Positions 16,666 to 26,220 of a stretch of DNA of 64,000 nt are shown piece by piece (within the stretch, counting starts at the first letter, position 1; each line of letters begins with the position of its first letter). The stretch is from Planctomycetota bacterium. GTDB lineage: Bacteria; Planctomycetota; B15-G4; SIAN01. A program made the translations under genes and the position numbers. The notes under the pieces are model-generated. The model had not been told where the DNA came from and ran no database searches. It saw nothing but the letters and a program-made list of their open reading frames with translations. The DNA is taken from the NCBI GenBank assembly GCA_009691715.1, contig SIAN01000009.1, forward strand, positions 43,927 to 107,926, given 5' to 3'.

Positions 16666-17855
16666 TGCCCGTGCGCCCCCCGCCGAGCCCGCGCCGTCTC
16701 GATTGCCGTGATCACCCGCTGCGCGTTCGCATCCCACGTCAGCCCCAACCTCACGATCGTCTGGCGCCCCTGCGTTCCGAGCCGCTGGCGCAGCTGCGGA
16801 TCGGCGACCAGCAGGTCGATCTTCGCCGCGAACGAGGCGTCATCCGCGGGATCGAACAGCAGGCCGTTCACGCCGTCGTCGATCAGCTCGCGCAGATTCG
16901 GCCGGTCGGGGAGCAGCGCGGCGCGCGCTGCCGCGAAGTAATCGAGCAGCTTGAGCGGCGAGGCGTACGCGGTCACTTCGGGCAGCAGCGCAACGTCGAA
17001 CGCCGCCACATGGTCGAGCACCTGCTCGCGCCGCAGCGTGCCGAGGAACTGCACCTGCGCCGGGATGCCAGCTGCCGCCGCGAGACCCTCGAGTCGCGCG
17101 CGGTCGGGCCCTTCGCCCACCACAGCGAGCAACGCGCCCGGATTGCGCACGAGCCACGGGAAGACGCGCTCGAGCCGGTTCCAGTCGCGGACGAAACCGA
17201 CGAAACCGAGCACCACACGGTCGTCCCAATGGCGCTGCGCGCGCATCTTCTCCCGCTCGAGCGTCCGTGACAACGCCTCGGGTTCAAGGCCGTTGTGATG
17301 CACTTCGATCAAGGTATCCGCGACACCCTGCGCCGCCATCATCGCGGCCATCGCGCGCGTCACGACGATCACGCGATCGGCGCGATTGAGCACCGCGGTC
17401 TCGAGCTTCCGCGCGAACGCCGCGAATCGCAGCCCGCCGTGGGCCGAGCGCTCCTGCGCCAGCGGCGCGTTCACCTCGATCAGCAGCGGCAGGTCATGCG
17501 CACGCGCGACCGCAGCGGCGCACGTCGTGTAGAGCGCATGCCGCGAGTAGATCGCGTCGGGGCGGAAGCGCCGGACCGCTCGCTGCAGCTGCCAACGCTC
17601 GGGGACGTTGTAGGCGAGTTCCGCGAGTTCGCGGAGCGCGCTCGCCTTCGGCGGCCCGCCATCTCCCGGCTGCGCAGCGCCAGATGTCGCAACACCCAAC
17701 TTCGCACCGCCGGCTGCCTCCGCCTGTTCTCGACGCGGCCGTGGCTCGACGATCTCGAGCTCGTGCCCGGCACGCCTCAACGCTCCCACCAGCCCCTCGA
17801 TGTGGACGCGCTGTCCGTCGCGCGATCGCGTGCGGTGGTGGTAGAGGATCCTCAT
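16662..17855 (-). CDS. Family 4 glycosyltransferase, exosortase-locus type
   Basis: The 397-residue protein begins MRILYHHRTRSRDGQ and has HIEGLVGALRRAGHE, the N-terminal pattern of the PEP-CTERM/exosortase-associated glycosyltransferases. A GT-B fold is indicated by the LGFVGFVRDWNRLE strand, VVGEGPDR, and the C-terminal LLPEVTAYASPLKLLDYFAA block, which corresponds to the nucleotide-sugar E-x7-E region. It should add one sugar to a lipid-linked exopolysaccharide intermediate in the cytoplasm; donor and acceptor are unknown. It overlaps both neighbours by four bases (ATGA), upstream with another family 4 glycosyltransferase and downstream with the exosortase. Confidence 0.88.
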   Translation of the reverse strand: MRILYHHRTRSRDGQRVHIEGLVGALRRAGHELEIVEPRPRREQAEAAGGAKLGVATSGAAQPGDGGPPKASALRELAELAYNVPERWQLQRAVRRFRPDAIYSRHALYTTCAAAVARAHDLPLLIEVNAPLAQERSAHGGLRFAAFARKLETAVLNRADRVIVVTRAMAAMMAAQGVADTLIEVHHNGLEPEALSRTLEREKMRAQRHWDDRVVLGFVGFVRDWNRLERVFPWLVRNPGALLAVVGEGPDRARLEGLAAAAGIPAQVQFLGTLRREQVLDHVAAFDVALLPEVTAYASPLKLLDYFAAARAALLPDRPNLRELIDDGVNGLLFDPADDASFAAKIDLLVADPQLRQRLGTQGRQTIVRLGLTWDANAQRVITAIETARARRGAHGQ

Positions 17856-19075
17856 CGTGACGCACCGACGGCGTGGCGCGCGACCACCTGCTCGAACAAC
17901 GACTGCATGCCGCGCACGGTCTCTTGCCAGGAGTGGCCTTCGGCATAGCGGCGCAGGTGCGCGCGATCGGGCGGCGAAGTGATCAACTCACCGAGCGTGG
18001 CAGCGACCGCGTCCGGCGCGGGCGCCTCGCCCTCCGGCGCGTCGACCAGCCGGCCGACCCGTTCGTCGCGGATCACTTCGGGCGTGCCGAAGACCTTGGT
18101 CGCGACCACCGGCGTGCCGCACGCCAGCGCTTCGAGCAGCACGTTCGGCCAGCCCTCACGCGAGGAGAGCAGCGCCAGCGCATCGGCGGCCGAGTAGGCG
18201 ACGTGCAGCTCGTCGTGCGCGATCCGGCCGCAGAACTCGACCCGATCGGCGATGCCGAGCGAACGCGCCTGCGCCTCGAGCCGCGTCCGCCACTCGCCAT
18301 CGCCAACCAGCTTCAGCAACGTCCCGGCCGGCAATCGCGGAAGCGCGGCGAGCAGATGGTGGTGCCCCTTGCGCTCGATCAGATGTCCGACCGACAGCAC
18401 GATCGGACGGTCGCTCGGCCAACGCAGGCGTGCGCGCGCCACGCTCCGCTCGAGCGGCCGGAACTTCGCGAGATCGACGCCGTTGCGCAACGTGACGCAG
18501 GGGAAACCGGCCGGCGCCAGCGCCACCACCTCGTGGCGCAACGCGTCCGCGACCGCAATCGCGGCATCGGCGCGGCGCAGCAGGAATCGCAGCCACTGGC
18601 GCGGGATCGCGTGGCGCGGGATCAGGTTCACGTCGGTGCCGCGCGCGGTCACGACCAGCGGCAGTCCCAGCGAGCGCGCAACGAAGGACGCCGCGACGCC
18701 GTCGGGATAAAGGTAGTGGGCGTCGACCAGATCGAAGCGCTCACCCGCGGCGACCAAACGACGCGCGGCCGCCACGCCGGCTCGCCCGAGCGTCCATGGC
18801 GCGACGCTCATGCTCACCTTTGGCAGCAGCAGATAGCGCGGATGGAGGACGCGAATGCCGGCGCGCGATTCCTCGAAAGGCACTGCCGCGTATTCGGCGA
18901 ACCGGCCCCGCGCCAGCGCGCGCGGCACGTAGGGCACCGGCGCAATCACGACGGCGCTGCCGCCCGTCGCCTCGATCCAATGCCGCAACCGTTCGAGCAC
19001 GAAGATGCCGTGGTGCGGCGCCCCTGGGTGCGGGAAGAGCGTGGTGAAAACGAGGAGGCGCATCGTCTCGTTCAC
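17852..19075 (-). CDS. Family 4 glycosyltransferase
   Basis: This GT-B enzyme of 407 residues has LVFTTLFPHPGAPHHGIFVLE near the start, then YLYPDGVAA, the RGTDVNLIPRH block and RNGVDLAKFRPL. The C-terminal part has SVGHLIERKGHH, VGDGEWR and LSSREGWPNVLLEALACGTP, the full donor-binding pattern of family 4 enzymes. It is one of four such genes in the operon and probably builds the repeat unit of the exopolysaccharide. Its start overlaps the stop of the amidotransferase gene by four bases, and its stop overlaps the next glycosyltransferase start. The sugar donor cannot be predicted. Confidence 0.9.
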   Translation of the reverse strand: MNETMRLLVFTTLFPHPGAPHHGIFVLERLRHWIEATGGSAVVIAPVPYVPRALARGRFAEYAAVPFEESRAGIRVLHPRYLLLPKVSMSVAPWTLGRAGVAAARRLVAAGERFDLVDAHYLYPDGVAASFVARSLGLPLVVTARGTDVNLIPRHAIPRQWLRFLLRRADAAIAVADALRHEVVALAPAGFPCVTLRNGVDLAKFRPLERSVARARLRWPSDRPIVLSVGHLIERKGHHHLLAALPRLPAGTLLKLVGDGEWRTRLEAQARSLGIADRVEFCGRIAHDELHVAYSAADALALLSSREGWPNVLLEALACGTPVVATKVFGTPEVIRDERVGRLVDAPEGEAPAPDAVAATLGELITSPPDRAHLRRYAEGHSWQETVRGMQSLFEQVVARHAVGASR

Positions 19076-20976
19076 GCCTGCGCCGGATCGAGCCAGCGGC
19101 GCTCGAACGCGGAGAGCACGCGCAGCGCATAGAGCGGCTCGGAGAGGTCGCGCAGGCCCGAGCGATGGCGCGCAAGCGCCTGCGCCACCGCCACCGGATC
19201 AGCGCTGCGTGGCGACTGAAACGGCGCGCCCTTGGCGAGCTCGCGCTTGACCCACTCCTTGAGCGGCGGCGCGAAGCCCTGCTTGCCGCGTGCAATCGTG
19301 TGCGCCGGCAGATGGGCCGCGGCAGCGCGCTTGAACAGCCACTTACCGACTCCTTCGCGGAGCTTCATGTCGGACGGCAGCGCCGCCGCGAACTCGACGA
19401 GGCGCCAGTCGAGCAGCGGCTCGCGCGCCTCGAGACTCACCGCCATGGTCGCGCGGTCGGTCTTGGCCAGCACGTACTCGGGCAGCCAGGTGTGGAAGTC
19501 GGCGTAGAGCGCGCGACCCAGTGAATCGGCGGCCGGCGCGGCGTCGTACCAGCGACGGTGCTCCGCGCTCGGGTCATGGTCGGCGACCGCGGAACGCAGA
19601 TCGGGGTGCAGCAGCGCGCGAGCTTCGGCGACATCCATCTGGCTCACCGAGCGGAAGTAGGCCGCGGCCGGTTCGCGCCCGAGGTTCTGCAGCGTCGTCT
19701 TCGCGCGCAGCCGTCGCGGCAGCCAATCGCCCTTCGGCCACACCGCGCCGCCGAGCTTGAACAGCGCCTGGAACAGCGGTCCCGGCAGGAGCGAGCGCAC
19801 GCGATGCTCGGCCTGATCGAAGCGGTAGCGGCGGTAGCCGGCGAAGCACTCGTCGCCGCCATCCCCCGCCAGCGCCACGGTCACGCTCTTGCGCGCCTCA
19901 CGCGCCAGCAGCCAGGTCGGGATCGCGGAGGGATCGGAGAACGGCTCGTCGAAGAACTCCGCGAGCGGGTCGACCAGGTCGATCGCCGCGGCATCGAGCT
20001 CGTGCACCGTGTGACGGATCTTGAGGGCCTGCGCGACGATGCGGGCGTGCTCGACCTCGCTCTGGTCCCAGCCCTTGAAGCCGATGGTGATCGCGTGGAC
20101 GTTCTGCCCCTGCGATTGCGCCATCGCCGCGACGACTGCCGACGAGTCAAGCCCACCTGACAGGAACGCGCCGAGCGGCACGTCGGCGATCATGCGCCGC
20201 CGAACGGAATCGACCAGCAGTTCCCACAACTCCTCGGCCGCCGCCTCCGGCTTCACCGAGCGCGAACCCAGCTCCGGAAGGTCCCACCACTTCTCGATCG
20301 CGACGCGCAGGCCGCCACGCCCATCGCGTTTCGCCAGCAGGTAGTGCCCCGCCGGCAGCTTGCGGGCTCCCTTCCAGATCGTTCTCGGTGCCGGCACGTA
20401 GCGCACGCAGAGGAAGTCGAGCAGCGCCTGCGGATCGAGTTCGCGAGCGAGCGAGCCCTCGGCCAGCAGCGTCTTCAGTTGCGAACCGAAGACCAGGCCG
20501 CGCGCGGTCTCGGCGTAGTGCAGTGGCTTCACCCCCATCCGATCGCGCGCGATGAAGAGCCGATCGTCGCGGCGATCGTGGATCGCCAAGGCGAAGAAGC
20601 CATTCAGCCGGGCGAGCATCGCCGAGAGGTCGCCGTCGCGATGGCGCAACCAAAGATAGACCAGCACCTCGGTGTCGGACTGCGACTTGAAGCGCACGCC
20701 CTCGCGCTCGAGCTCGGCGCGCAGTTCCTTCCAGTTGAAAATCTCGCCGTTGAACACCAAGGCGACCGTGCCGTCGGGCGAGTACATCGGCTGGTTGCCA
20801 TCGGGCGAAAGGTCGAGGATCGCGAGACGGCGGTTGTGCAGGCCCACACCGCGCAGCACGGTCGAGCCGTGCGCGTCGGGTCCGCGATGGCGCATGACCT
20901 CGCCCATCGCGATGAGCTCGGACTCGCGGCGCTCTGCGGCCGGATCGCGCGAGAAGAAGCCGGTGATGCCGCACAT
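19072..20976 (-). CDS. Asparagine-synthase-like amidotransferase, XrtA-system type
   Basis: The 634-residue protein starts MCGITGFF, so C2 is the N-terminal nucleophile of a class II glutamine amidotransferase domain; MRHRGPDA, LAILDLSPDGNQPM and FNGEIFNWKELR follow. The synthetase half has the pyrophosphate loop LSGGLDSSA and the LAGDGGDECFAGYRRY segment. In exosortase loci such proteins (XrtA/PEP-CTERM amidotransferase) are thought to amidate a sugar or peptide group of the exopolymer rather than make free asparagine. The ATG at 20976 is required for the catalytic cysteine. It follows the next upstream gene by only four bases and overlaps the following glycosyltransferase (ATGA). Confidence 0.92.
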   Translation of the reverse strand: MCGITGFFSRDPAAERRESELIAMGEVMRHRGPDAHGSTVLRGVGLHNRRLAILDLSPDGNQPMYSPDGTVALVFNGEIFNWKELRAELEREGVRFKSQSDTEVLVYLWLRHRDGDLSAMLARLNGFFALAIHDRRDDRLFIARDRMGVKPLHYAETARGLVFGSQLKTLLAEGSLARELDPQALLDFLCVRYVPAPRTIWKGARKLPAGHYLLAKRDGRGGLRVAIEKWWDLPELGSRSVKPEAAAEELWELLVDSVRRRMIADVPLGAFLSGGLDSSAVVAAMAQSQGQNVHAITIGFKGWDQSEVEHARIVAQALKIRHTVHELDAAAIDLVDPLAEFFDEPFSDPSAIPTWLLAREARKSVTVALAGDGGDECFAGYRRYRFDQAEHRVRSLLPGPLFQALFKLGGAVWPKGDWLPRRLRAKTTLQNLGREPAAAYFRSVSQMDVAEARALLHPDLRSAVADHDPSAEHRRWYDAAPAADSLGRALYADFHTWLPEYVLAKTDRATMAVSLEAREPLLDWRLVEFAAALPSDMKLREGVGKWLFKRAAAAHLPAHTIARGKQGFAPPLKEWVKRELAKGAPFQSPRSADPVAVAQALARHRSGLRDLSEPLYALRVLSAFERRWLDPAQA

Positions 20977-20980
20977 CGAT

Positions 20981-22369
20981 TCAGCGCTCCGCTGCAGAAG
21001 CGGCAAGCGTCGCGGGCACGGCCCGCGCAGCAGCCGACCACGCCGCCTCGAACACTTCGATCAACTGGTCGCCGAGCCGGTCGTAGCGGAACTTCGAGGT
21101 GCTCGCTTGTGCAAGGTCGTTTCCGGGCAGCGAGCCGACCCGTGCCGCCACGCGCACCAACGCCGCGGCGATCGCCTCGGGATCGTCGGGCTCGGCGCGC
21201 TCGTACTCGACCCCAGCGAGGTCGAGGATCTCGGCGATCGCGCCGCCCGCTCGCGACAGGGTGAGGATCGGTCGCTCGGCGGCGAAGTACTCGTAGAGCT
21301 TGCCCGGCACCTGCACCTCGGGCTCGCGATTCTCCGGTCCGAGCAGCAGCAGCACGTCGGCCTGCCGCTGGCGGCGTAACGACTGCGCATGCGGCAGCGC
21401 GCCCGGAATCGACAACGCCGATTCGATTCCAAGCGCCACCGCCTGGGCGCGGAATCCCGCTTCGCCGTCGATCGAGCCGATGAACGTGAGGCGCAGCCGG
21501 GCAAACAGCGCGGCATCGAGCTTCTTCACGCGGGCGAGCGCCTGCAGCAGAAACTTGCCGCTGCGCAGTCCGTAGAGCTGGCCGAAGTGGGCGATCTCGA
21601 CTCCGCCCGGGAAGGCGCCGCCGGTCGGTGGCGGAAGGTTGGCGAAGGCGTCGGGATCGAAGCCGTTGCAGATCGTGCGCGCGCGGTCGAAGCCGGGGTA
21701 GCGCGCGCGGAACTGCCGTTCGAGCGCCGGCGTGTTGAGCACGACCTGCGTCGCGCCCGCGGCGACCCGCCGCTCGAGCGCGGCATCGATCTGGCGGAAC
21801 CGCTCGCGCGCGTAGCGGCGGAACGGGTTGCCCATCCAGGGATCGCGGAAGTCGACGACATGCGGACAGTGGAACAGTCCCGCGAGCGCCTTCCCGACCA
21901 GATGCATCGTGTGCGGCGGGCTGGTGGAAAACACCAGCTCCGGTTCATCGCCACGCCAGGCGAGCGCGGCGCGCGCGACCGCGAGCGGCAACCACGGCAG
22001 GAAGCGGTCTGGCAGCGCGATCGCCTCGGTCACTAGGTCTTGCCAGCGCGGCCGTGCGGCGCCATTCGCTGACACGGCAGCAATCGCGGGAGCAATCGCG
22101 GGAGTCGCGCCAACTCCACCGCGCGCCTTCAGCCAGGCCCAGGCGCGGAACGGATCGATCAGCGGTGCGCGAACGACGCGCACCTCACGCGGCAACTGCG
22201 CCAGGAGTTCCGCATCTTGGCGCTCCGTGCGCGGCGGCACGCCGGTCAGCACGCTCACGCGAAAGCCGCGGCGCACGAGGTGCCGCGTGAACTGCAGCGG
22301 TCGATGGACGCCACCGCCGGCGAGTGGCGGGAACCACCAGGAGACCAGCAGGACGTGGCGCCTGCTCAT
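20981..22369 (-). CDS. Family 4-like glycosyltransferase
   Basis: The 462-residue protein begins MSRRHVLLVSWWFPPLAGGG and has FSTSPPHTMHLVGKALA and HVVDFRDPWMGNP, the pattern of GT-B enzymes found in exopolysaccharide loci. The C-terminal half has IAHFGQLYGLRSG, PGALPHAQSL and VQVPGKLYEYFAAERP, the donor-site region in which the usual glutamates are partly replaced. An Ala-rich stretch near residues 110-125 looks like a linker. The ATG at 22369 overlaps the stop of the preceding glycosyltransferase (ATGA). It probably transfers a sugar in the same exopolysaccharide pathway. Confidence 0.86.
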   Translation of the reverse strand: MSRRHVLLVSWWFPPLAGGGVHRPLQFTRHLVRRGFRVSVLTGVPPRTERQDAELLAQLPREVRVVRAPLIDPFRAWAWLKARGGVGATPAIAPAIAAVSANGAARPRWQDLVTEAIALPDRFLPWLPLAVARAALAWRGDEPELVFSTSPPHTMHLVGKALAGLFHCPHVVDFRDPWMGNPFRRYARERFRQIDAALERRVAAGATQVVLNTPALERQFRARYPGFDRARTICNGFDPDAFANLPPPTGGAFPGGVEIAHFGQLYGLRSGKFLLQALARVKKLDAALFARLRLTFIGSIDGEAGFRAQAVALGIESALSIPGALPHAQSLRRQRQADVLLLLGPENREPEVQVPGKLYEYFAAERPILTLSRAGGAIAEILDLAGVEYERAEPDDPEAIAAALVRVAARVGSLPGNDLAQASTSKFRYDRLGDQLIEVFEAAWSAAARAVPATLAASAAER

Positions 22370-23562
22370 GACGCCCTCCCCTTCGCCGCCGTCTCCTCGA
22401 CCAGTCCGACGAAACGGTCGAGCAACGCCGGCCACGCATAGCGCGACTCGACGATGGCGCGACCGGCGATCGCCAGCGCGGCGCGACGCGAAGGATCTTT
22501 CAGCAGCAAGACGATGGCCTGTCCGAGCGCGTCGACGCCATCAGCGACGACCAAGTCCCGCGCAGGCACCGCTTCGAGTCCCTTCGCCGTCTCGCTCGTC
22601 GCCACCACGGGCAGCCCGGCGGCGAGCGCCTCGAGCGCCTTGTTCTGGATCCCGCGCGCGATGCGGAAGGGCAGTACTGCCAGCGTCGCTCGATGGAGGA
22701 ACGGGACCACGGAATCGACGTCGGCGTGGAGCACGACGCCCGGCGCGCGGGCGAGCGCGAGCACCGCCGCCGTCGGCGCGCGTCCGACCAGCGTGACATG
22801 CGCAGCGGGCACCGAGGCGCGCACGCGCGGCAGCAGGTCGCGCACCAAGTGGGTCGCGGCATCGATGTTCGCCTGATAGTCGAGCGCGCCGACGAACAAC
22901 AGTTCAGCCTCGGCGCGCCGCTCCGGTCCAGCGAAGGGATAGGCGTCGAAGTCGACTCCGTTGCGCACGACCTCGAGGCGACGCGGCGTGACAATGCCGC
23001 GCAGCACCGAGGCCTCGTCGTCGGTGCAGACGACCGTGACGTCGGCTTCAGCGGCCGCGCGCTGCTCGAGCCGCCGCAGACGACGCGCCTCGATTCCGCA
23101 GGCGACGCGTCGCACGCCGCGAACCGTGCCGCACTCGTAGTAGAGGCGGAACTTCTCCGAGTCCACGTCGACCAGATCGAGGACGCGCGGGCGCATGCCG
23201 GCGACCAGCGGATCGACCGCGCCGCTGTAGACCACGGCCGCGTCGAAGCGCAGCGCTCTCCGCGCTGCCGCCAGGCGCGCGACGAGCTCGGGCTCGGCGA
23301 AACAGGCGGCTGTCAACGGCCCGCCGGCCAGGAGCGCGCGGCCGGCCCGAAAACGCGAACGCCAGCTGCAAAGCGGCACCACCGTCGCACTCGCGACCTC
23401 GCGACTCCACGCCGGCATCGTGTCGTGATCCGGCTCGTCGGAGAGCGCAAACAGGTGAACCTCGTGGCGCGCTGCGAGCGCGCGCAACTGGTGGTAGGCG
23501 CGGATCTTGTCGCCCTTGGTGGGCCGGTCCGGCACCCGGTGCGCGAGATAGAGCAGCCGCAT
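22366..23562 (-). CDS. Exosortase-associated family 4 sugar transferase (TIGR03087-like)
   Basis: The 398-residue protein opens MRLLYLAHRVPDRPTKGDKI and continues RAYHQLRALAARHEVHLFAL, an N-terminus typical of the PEP-CTERM/exosortase A-associated sugar transferases. DLVDVDSEKFRLYY, FVGALDYQANIDA, LVGRAPTAAV and IARGIQNKALEALAAGLP give a full GT-B domain with the donor-binding C-terminal block. It lies 11 bases after the chain-length determinant gene and overlaps the next glycosyltransferase by four bases. The ATG at 23562 gives the family's usual length. Confidence 0.88.
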   Translation of the reverse strand: MRLLYLAHRVPDRPTKGDKIRAYHQLRALAARHEVHLFALSDEPDHDTMPAWSREVASATVVPLCSWRSRFRAGRALLAGGPLTAACFAEPELVARLAAARRALRFDAAVVYSGAVDPLVAGMRPRVLDLVDVDSEKFRLYYECGTVRGVRRVACGIEARRLRRLEQRAAAEADVTVVCTDDEASVLRGIVTPRRLEVVRNGVDFDAYPFAGPERRAEAELLFVGALDYQANIDAATHLVRDLLPRVRASVPAAHVTLVGRAPTAAVLALARAPGVVLHADVDSVVPFLHRATLAVLPFRIARGIQNKALEALAAGLPVVATSETAKGLEAVPARDLVVADGVDALGQAIVLLLKDPSRRAALAIAGRAIVESRYAWPALLDRFVGLVEETAAKGRAS

Positions 23563-23573
23563 TTCGCGCGCTC

Positions 23574-25244
23574 TCAGGCGAGCGACGCGCGCAGGTCCAT
23601 CGCCCACTCGACGAGGCCGCGCGGCAACTCGTTGGGGTGCTCGACGCAGATCCAGATCGCGGCGCCGAGCCCGCCGAGCAGCACCAACGACGCGGCGATC
23701 TGCATCGAGCGGACGTAGCGGGCGCGGCGCAGCTCCGGCGCGGTCTGGATCGGAGCGACTTCGCCTAGCACCGGGAGCTTCAACGTGCGGCGTGCCTGTT
23801 CGGCGTTGCGGAACGACGCGCGCAGCAACTCGCGGCCGACGACGGACAGCAGCGCCATCCCGACGCCAAGCAGCGTCGACACGGCGAGCGCGATCATCCC
23901 CAGGAATGCGGACGGTGATGTCGCGGCGACCGGCCGCTCGATCTCGGTCGCCGGCGACGGCCGGTTCGGCCCACCCTTTTCCATCTGGAACTTCTTGTCG
24001 CGAAGGGGCTGGAGCAGATTCTGCTGGTCGAAGACCCGCTGGCGCTCGAGAGCGACGTCGGCAAGGAGGTCGTTGTGCCGGTTCAGGACCTCGGGCAGCG
24101 TGGCGAGCACGCGCAGCTTGCCGGCGATGTCGGCGTCGAGCACGAGGCGCTGCGCCCTGCGGCCCTCGAGGTCGAGCGCGAGCTGATCGCGCTGGTCGTA
24201 GACGATCCGCCACTCCGGGCTCGCGACCTGCGGCGCGTCGTTTCCCGCCTCGGCGCTGCGGTTCGAGGCCGCGATCAGCTGCTGCTCGAGCGACTTCATG
24301 AGCTGGACGAGTGGACGGTACTTGTCGGTCGCACCGGCCGTCCGATGCTGATCGATGAGCTTCACCGTCGCCTCGATGGCGAGCAGCGCCTCGGCACGCT
24401 GCGAGTTCACCAACGGGCTCGACGAGGCCAGCGTGGGTGGGAGCAGGAACTGGCCGTCGGGACCGGTCGCCAGCAACTTGCGATCGAGCGCGTCGACCTG
24501 CGCCTCGAGGTTGGCGATGGTCGCGGCGAGGATGCCGCTCTCCTCGGCGAGTCGGTCAGCCTGCAACTGCAGGCCCTGGCGCTGATCGATCCCGCTGATC
24601 CCGTGACGAACCTGGAACCGCTCGAGCGCGAGGCTCGCGCGGTTGAGTTCGTCTTTCTTGGCGGCCAAGAGCCTTTCGCCGAGGGAGAGTTGGTCCGCGG
24701 TCTCGGACGAGTAGTTCTCGACACCCGAGTCGATCCAGAACTTGGTGAGCTTTTCACAGAACTCGCGGGCGCGCTCGCGATCGTGCCAGCCGAAGTTGAC
24801 GAACACCAGGGTCTCGCCGAGTTCGCCCTTGATGACGCGAGTCTCGATCTTCTCCTTCACCTTGCGCAGGAAGTCGAGCCGCGTCTTCGCGCCGCCCGCC
24901 TTCGCGCGCGACCAATCGTCCCACTCGCAGCGGTCGAGCACCGGCTCGACGTAGGTGGTCGCCCGCAGCTGGTCCTCGAGGTTCTTGCGGCGGAGCGCGA
25001 ACGGCAACGTGTCCATTTCACGCGCCTGTCCGAGCGAGTCGAACATCCAGTTCGCGTGGAGCTCGAGCTTCGCGCTCGAGATGTAGGTCTTCGGGATGAA
25101 GAAGTAGAGGGCGAGTCCGACCAGCAATCCGGCGCCGAGGCAGGTGAGGAGCGCGAGCCAGCCGCGCCGGATCACGCCGATGAACTGGCGGATCTGCTGC
25201 TGCGGGTCGATCTCGCGATCGAAATCGGCGGCGCCTGCGGCCAT
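23574..25244 (-). CDS. Exopolysaccharide chain-length determinant (Wzz/PCP type)
   Basis: The 556-residue protein has two transmembrane helices bounding a large periplasmic coiled-coil region: LALLTCLGAGLLVGLALYFF at about residues 30-49 and AFLGMIALAVSTLLGVGMAL near 445. A third hydrophobic stretch lies near 505-522. PKTYISSAKLELH after the first helix is the Wzz entry motif. The coiled-coil section (about 180-410) is rich in Leu, Glu, Gln and Arg. Such proteins set polymer length and link synthesis to export. No tyrosine-kinase domain is attached and none is nearby. The start overlaps the stop of the export protein gene (TGATG). Confidence 0.88.
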   Translation of the reverse strand: MAAGAADFDREIDPQQQIRQFIGVIRRGWLALLTCLGAGLLVGLALYFFIPKTYISSAKLELHANWMFDSLGQAREMDTLPFALRRKNLEDQLRATTYVEPVLDRCEWDDWSRAKAGGAKTRLDFLRKVKEKIETRVIKGELGETLVFVNFGWHDRERAREFCEKLTKFWIDSGVENYSSETADQLSLGERLLAAKKDELNRASLALERFQVRHGISGIDQRQGLQLQADRLAEESGILAATIANLEAQVDALDRKLLATGPDGQFLLPPTLASSSPLVNSQRAEALLAIEATVKLIDQHRTAGATDKYRPLVQLMKSLEQQLIAASNRSAEAGNDAPQVASPEWRIVYDQRDQLALDLEGRRAQRLVLDADIAGKLRVLATLPEVLNRHNDLLADVALERQRVFDQQNLLQPLRDKKFQMEKGGPNRPSPATEIERPVAATSPSAFLGMIALAVSTLLGVGMALLSVVGRELLRASFRNAEQARRTLKLPVLGEVAPIQTAPELRRARYVRSMQIAASLVLLGGLGAAIWICVEHPNELPRGLVEWAMDLRASLA

Positions 25245-26143
25245 CAGTCGGCTCCGCCGACGCGGTTGCCGTCACCGCCGTCGCTGCCATCATCACCGGC
25301 GCTCGTGGCGACCAGCAGCGGCCGAGCGGCGCTCGGCGCGACATAGCCGTAGAAGCCGCCACGCCCGCGCTGGTTGAAGCGGCTGGTGTCGCCGAACGTC
25401 TCGACCGAATAGAGCAGCCGGTTGACGCCCAACATGCTGTTCACGATCAACGTGAGCGGCGAGAAGACCTGCTCGGTGAAATCGGTCAGGTAACCGAACA
25501 CGTTCGGCGGCACGTAGATGATGTCGTTCTCGCGCACTTCGACGTTTCCGAGCGACCAGCCCGCCTGCAGCATGTCGTCGTAGTCGAACTCGACCGCGAG
25601 CGGGTGGTAGGGATCGGCCCGAATCAGGCGCACGGCGTCGGCGTCGGAGAGGAGCGTCGGGCCGGCGTCGAAGACCGCGCGGAAGAGTGTCGTCTCGCCC
25701 TCGAATGCCTTGCGACCGGGCAGTGCAACCTTGCCGTCGATGTAGAACCACTTGGAGGACGATGTCACCATTTCGGCGCTGATGTCGGCGGTCGTGTTGT
25801 ACTCGCGGTAACGCTGCGTGAGCATCTCCTCGAGGTCGGGGATGGTGAGCCCGGCGACGAAGATCTCCTTGATCACGGGCGGGTCGATGACGCCGTCGGA
25901 CCGCACCTTGAGCGTGGCGTTGAACTCGAAGTTCAACGCATCCGAGATCGCGAACACGTCGCCGACACCGAGGTAGTACTGCTCGTTGGTGTCGCCGACG
26001 TAGCGCGTCCCGAAACCGCGCTGGTTCAGCAACTGCTGGACGCGCCCATCATCTTCGGAGACGCACCCGGCACACGCGAAGAGCGGCGCGATCGTCAGCA
26101 GGGATGCCCGAACCGTCGAGCGAAAGGTCAGGGTCGGGCTCAC
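25244..26143 (-). CDS. Outer-membrane polysaccharide export protein (Wza/OPX family)
   Basis: The 299-residue product has a signal-like N-terminus (ASLLTIAPLFACAGCVSEDD) with cysteines at the end, so it is probably a lipoprotein, although the lipobox is not textbook. The polysaccharide export domain follows: YYLGVGDVFAISDALN, VRSDGVIDPP and LTIPDLEEMLTQRYREY, then a SLBB-like part with FYIDGKVALPGRKAFEG and ENDIIYVPPN. It would form the outer-membrane channel for the polymer whose length is set by the next gene. The GTG at 26143 is chosen over the ATG at 26176 because it has a GGAGAG site seven bases upstream. The C-terminal tail is Gly/Asp-rich. Confidence 0.88.
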   Translation of the reverse strand: MSPTLTFRSTVRASLLTIAPLFACAGCVSEDDGRVQQLLNQRGFGTRYVGDTNEQYYLGVGDVFAISDALNFEFNATLKVRSDGVIDPPVIKEIFVAGLTIPDLEEMLTQRYREYNTTADISAEMVTSSSKWFYIDGKVALPGRKAFEGETTLFRAVFDAGPTLLSDADAVRLIRADPYHPLAVEFDYDDMLQAGWSLGNVEVRENDIIYVPPNVFGYLTDFTEQVFSPLTLIVNSMLGVNRLLYSVETFGDTSRFNQRGRGGFYGYVAPSAARPLLVATSAGDDGSDGGDGNRVGGAD

Positions 26144-26220
26144 GAACTCTCCAAGTCCTCGCGGTCGGGCCGTCATCGCAACGCAGTTCACTGCCGGCAC
26201 ACCTCCATTCGACCTAAGAT

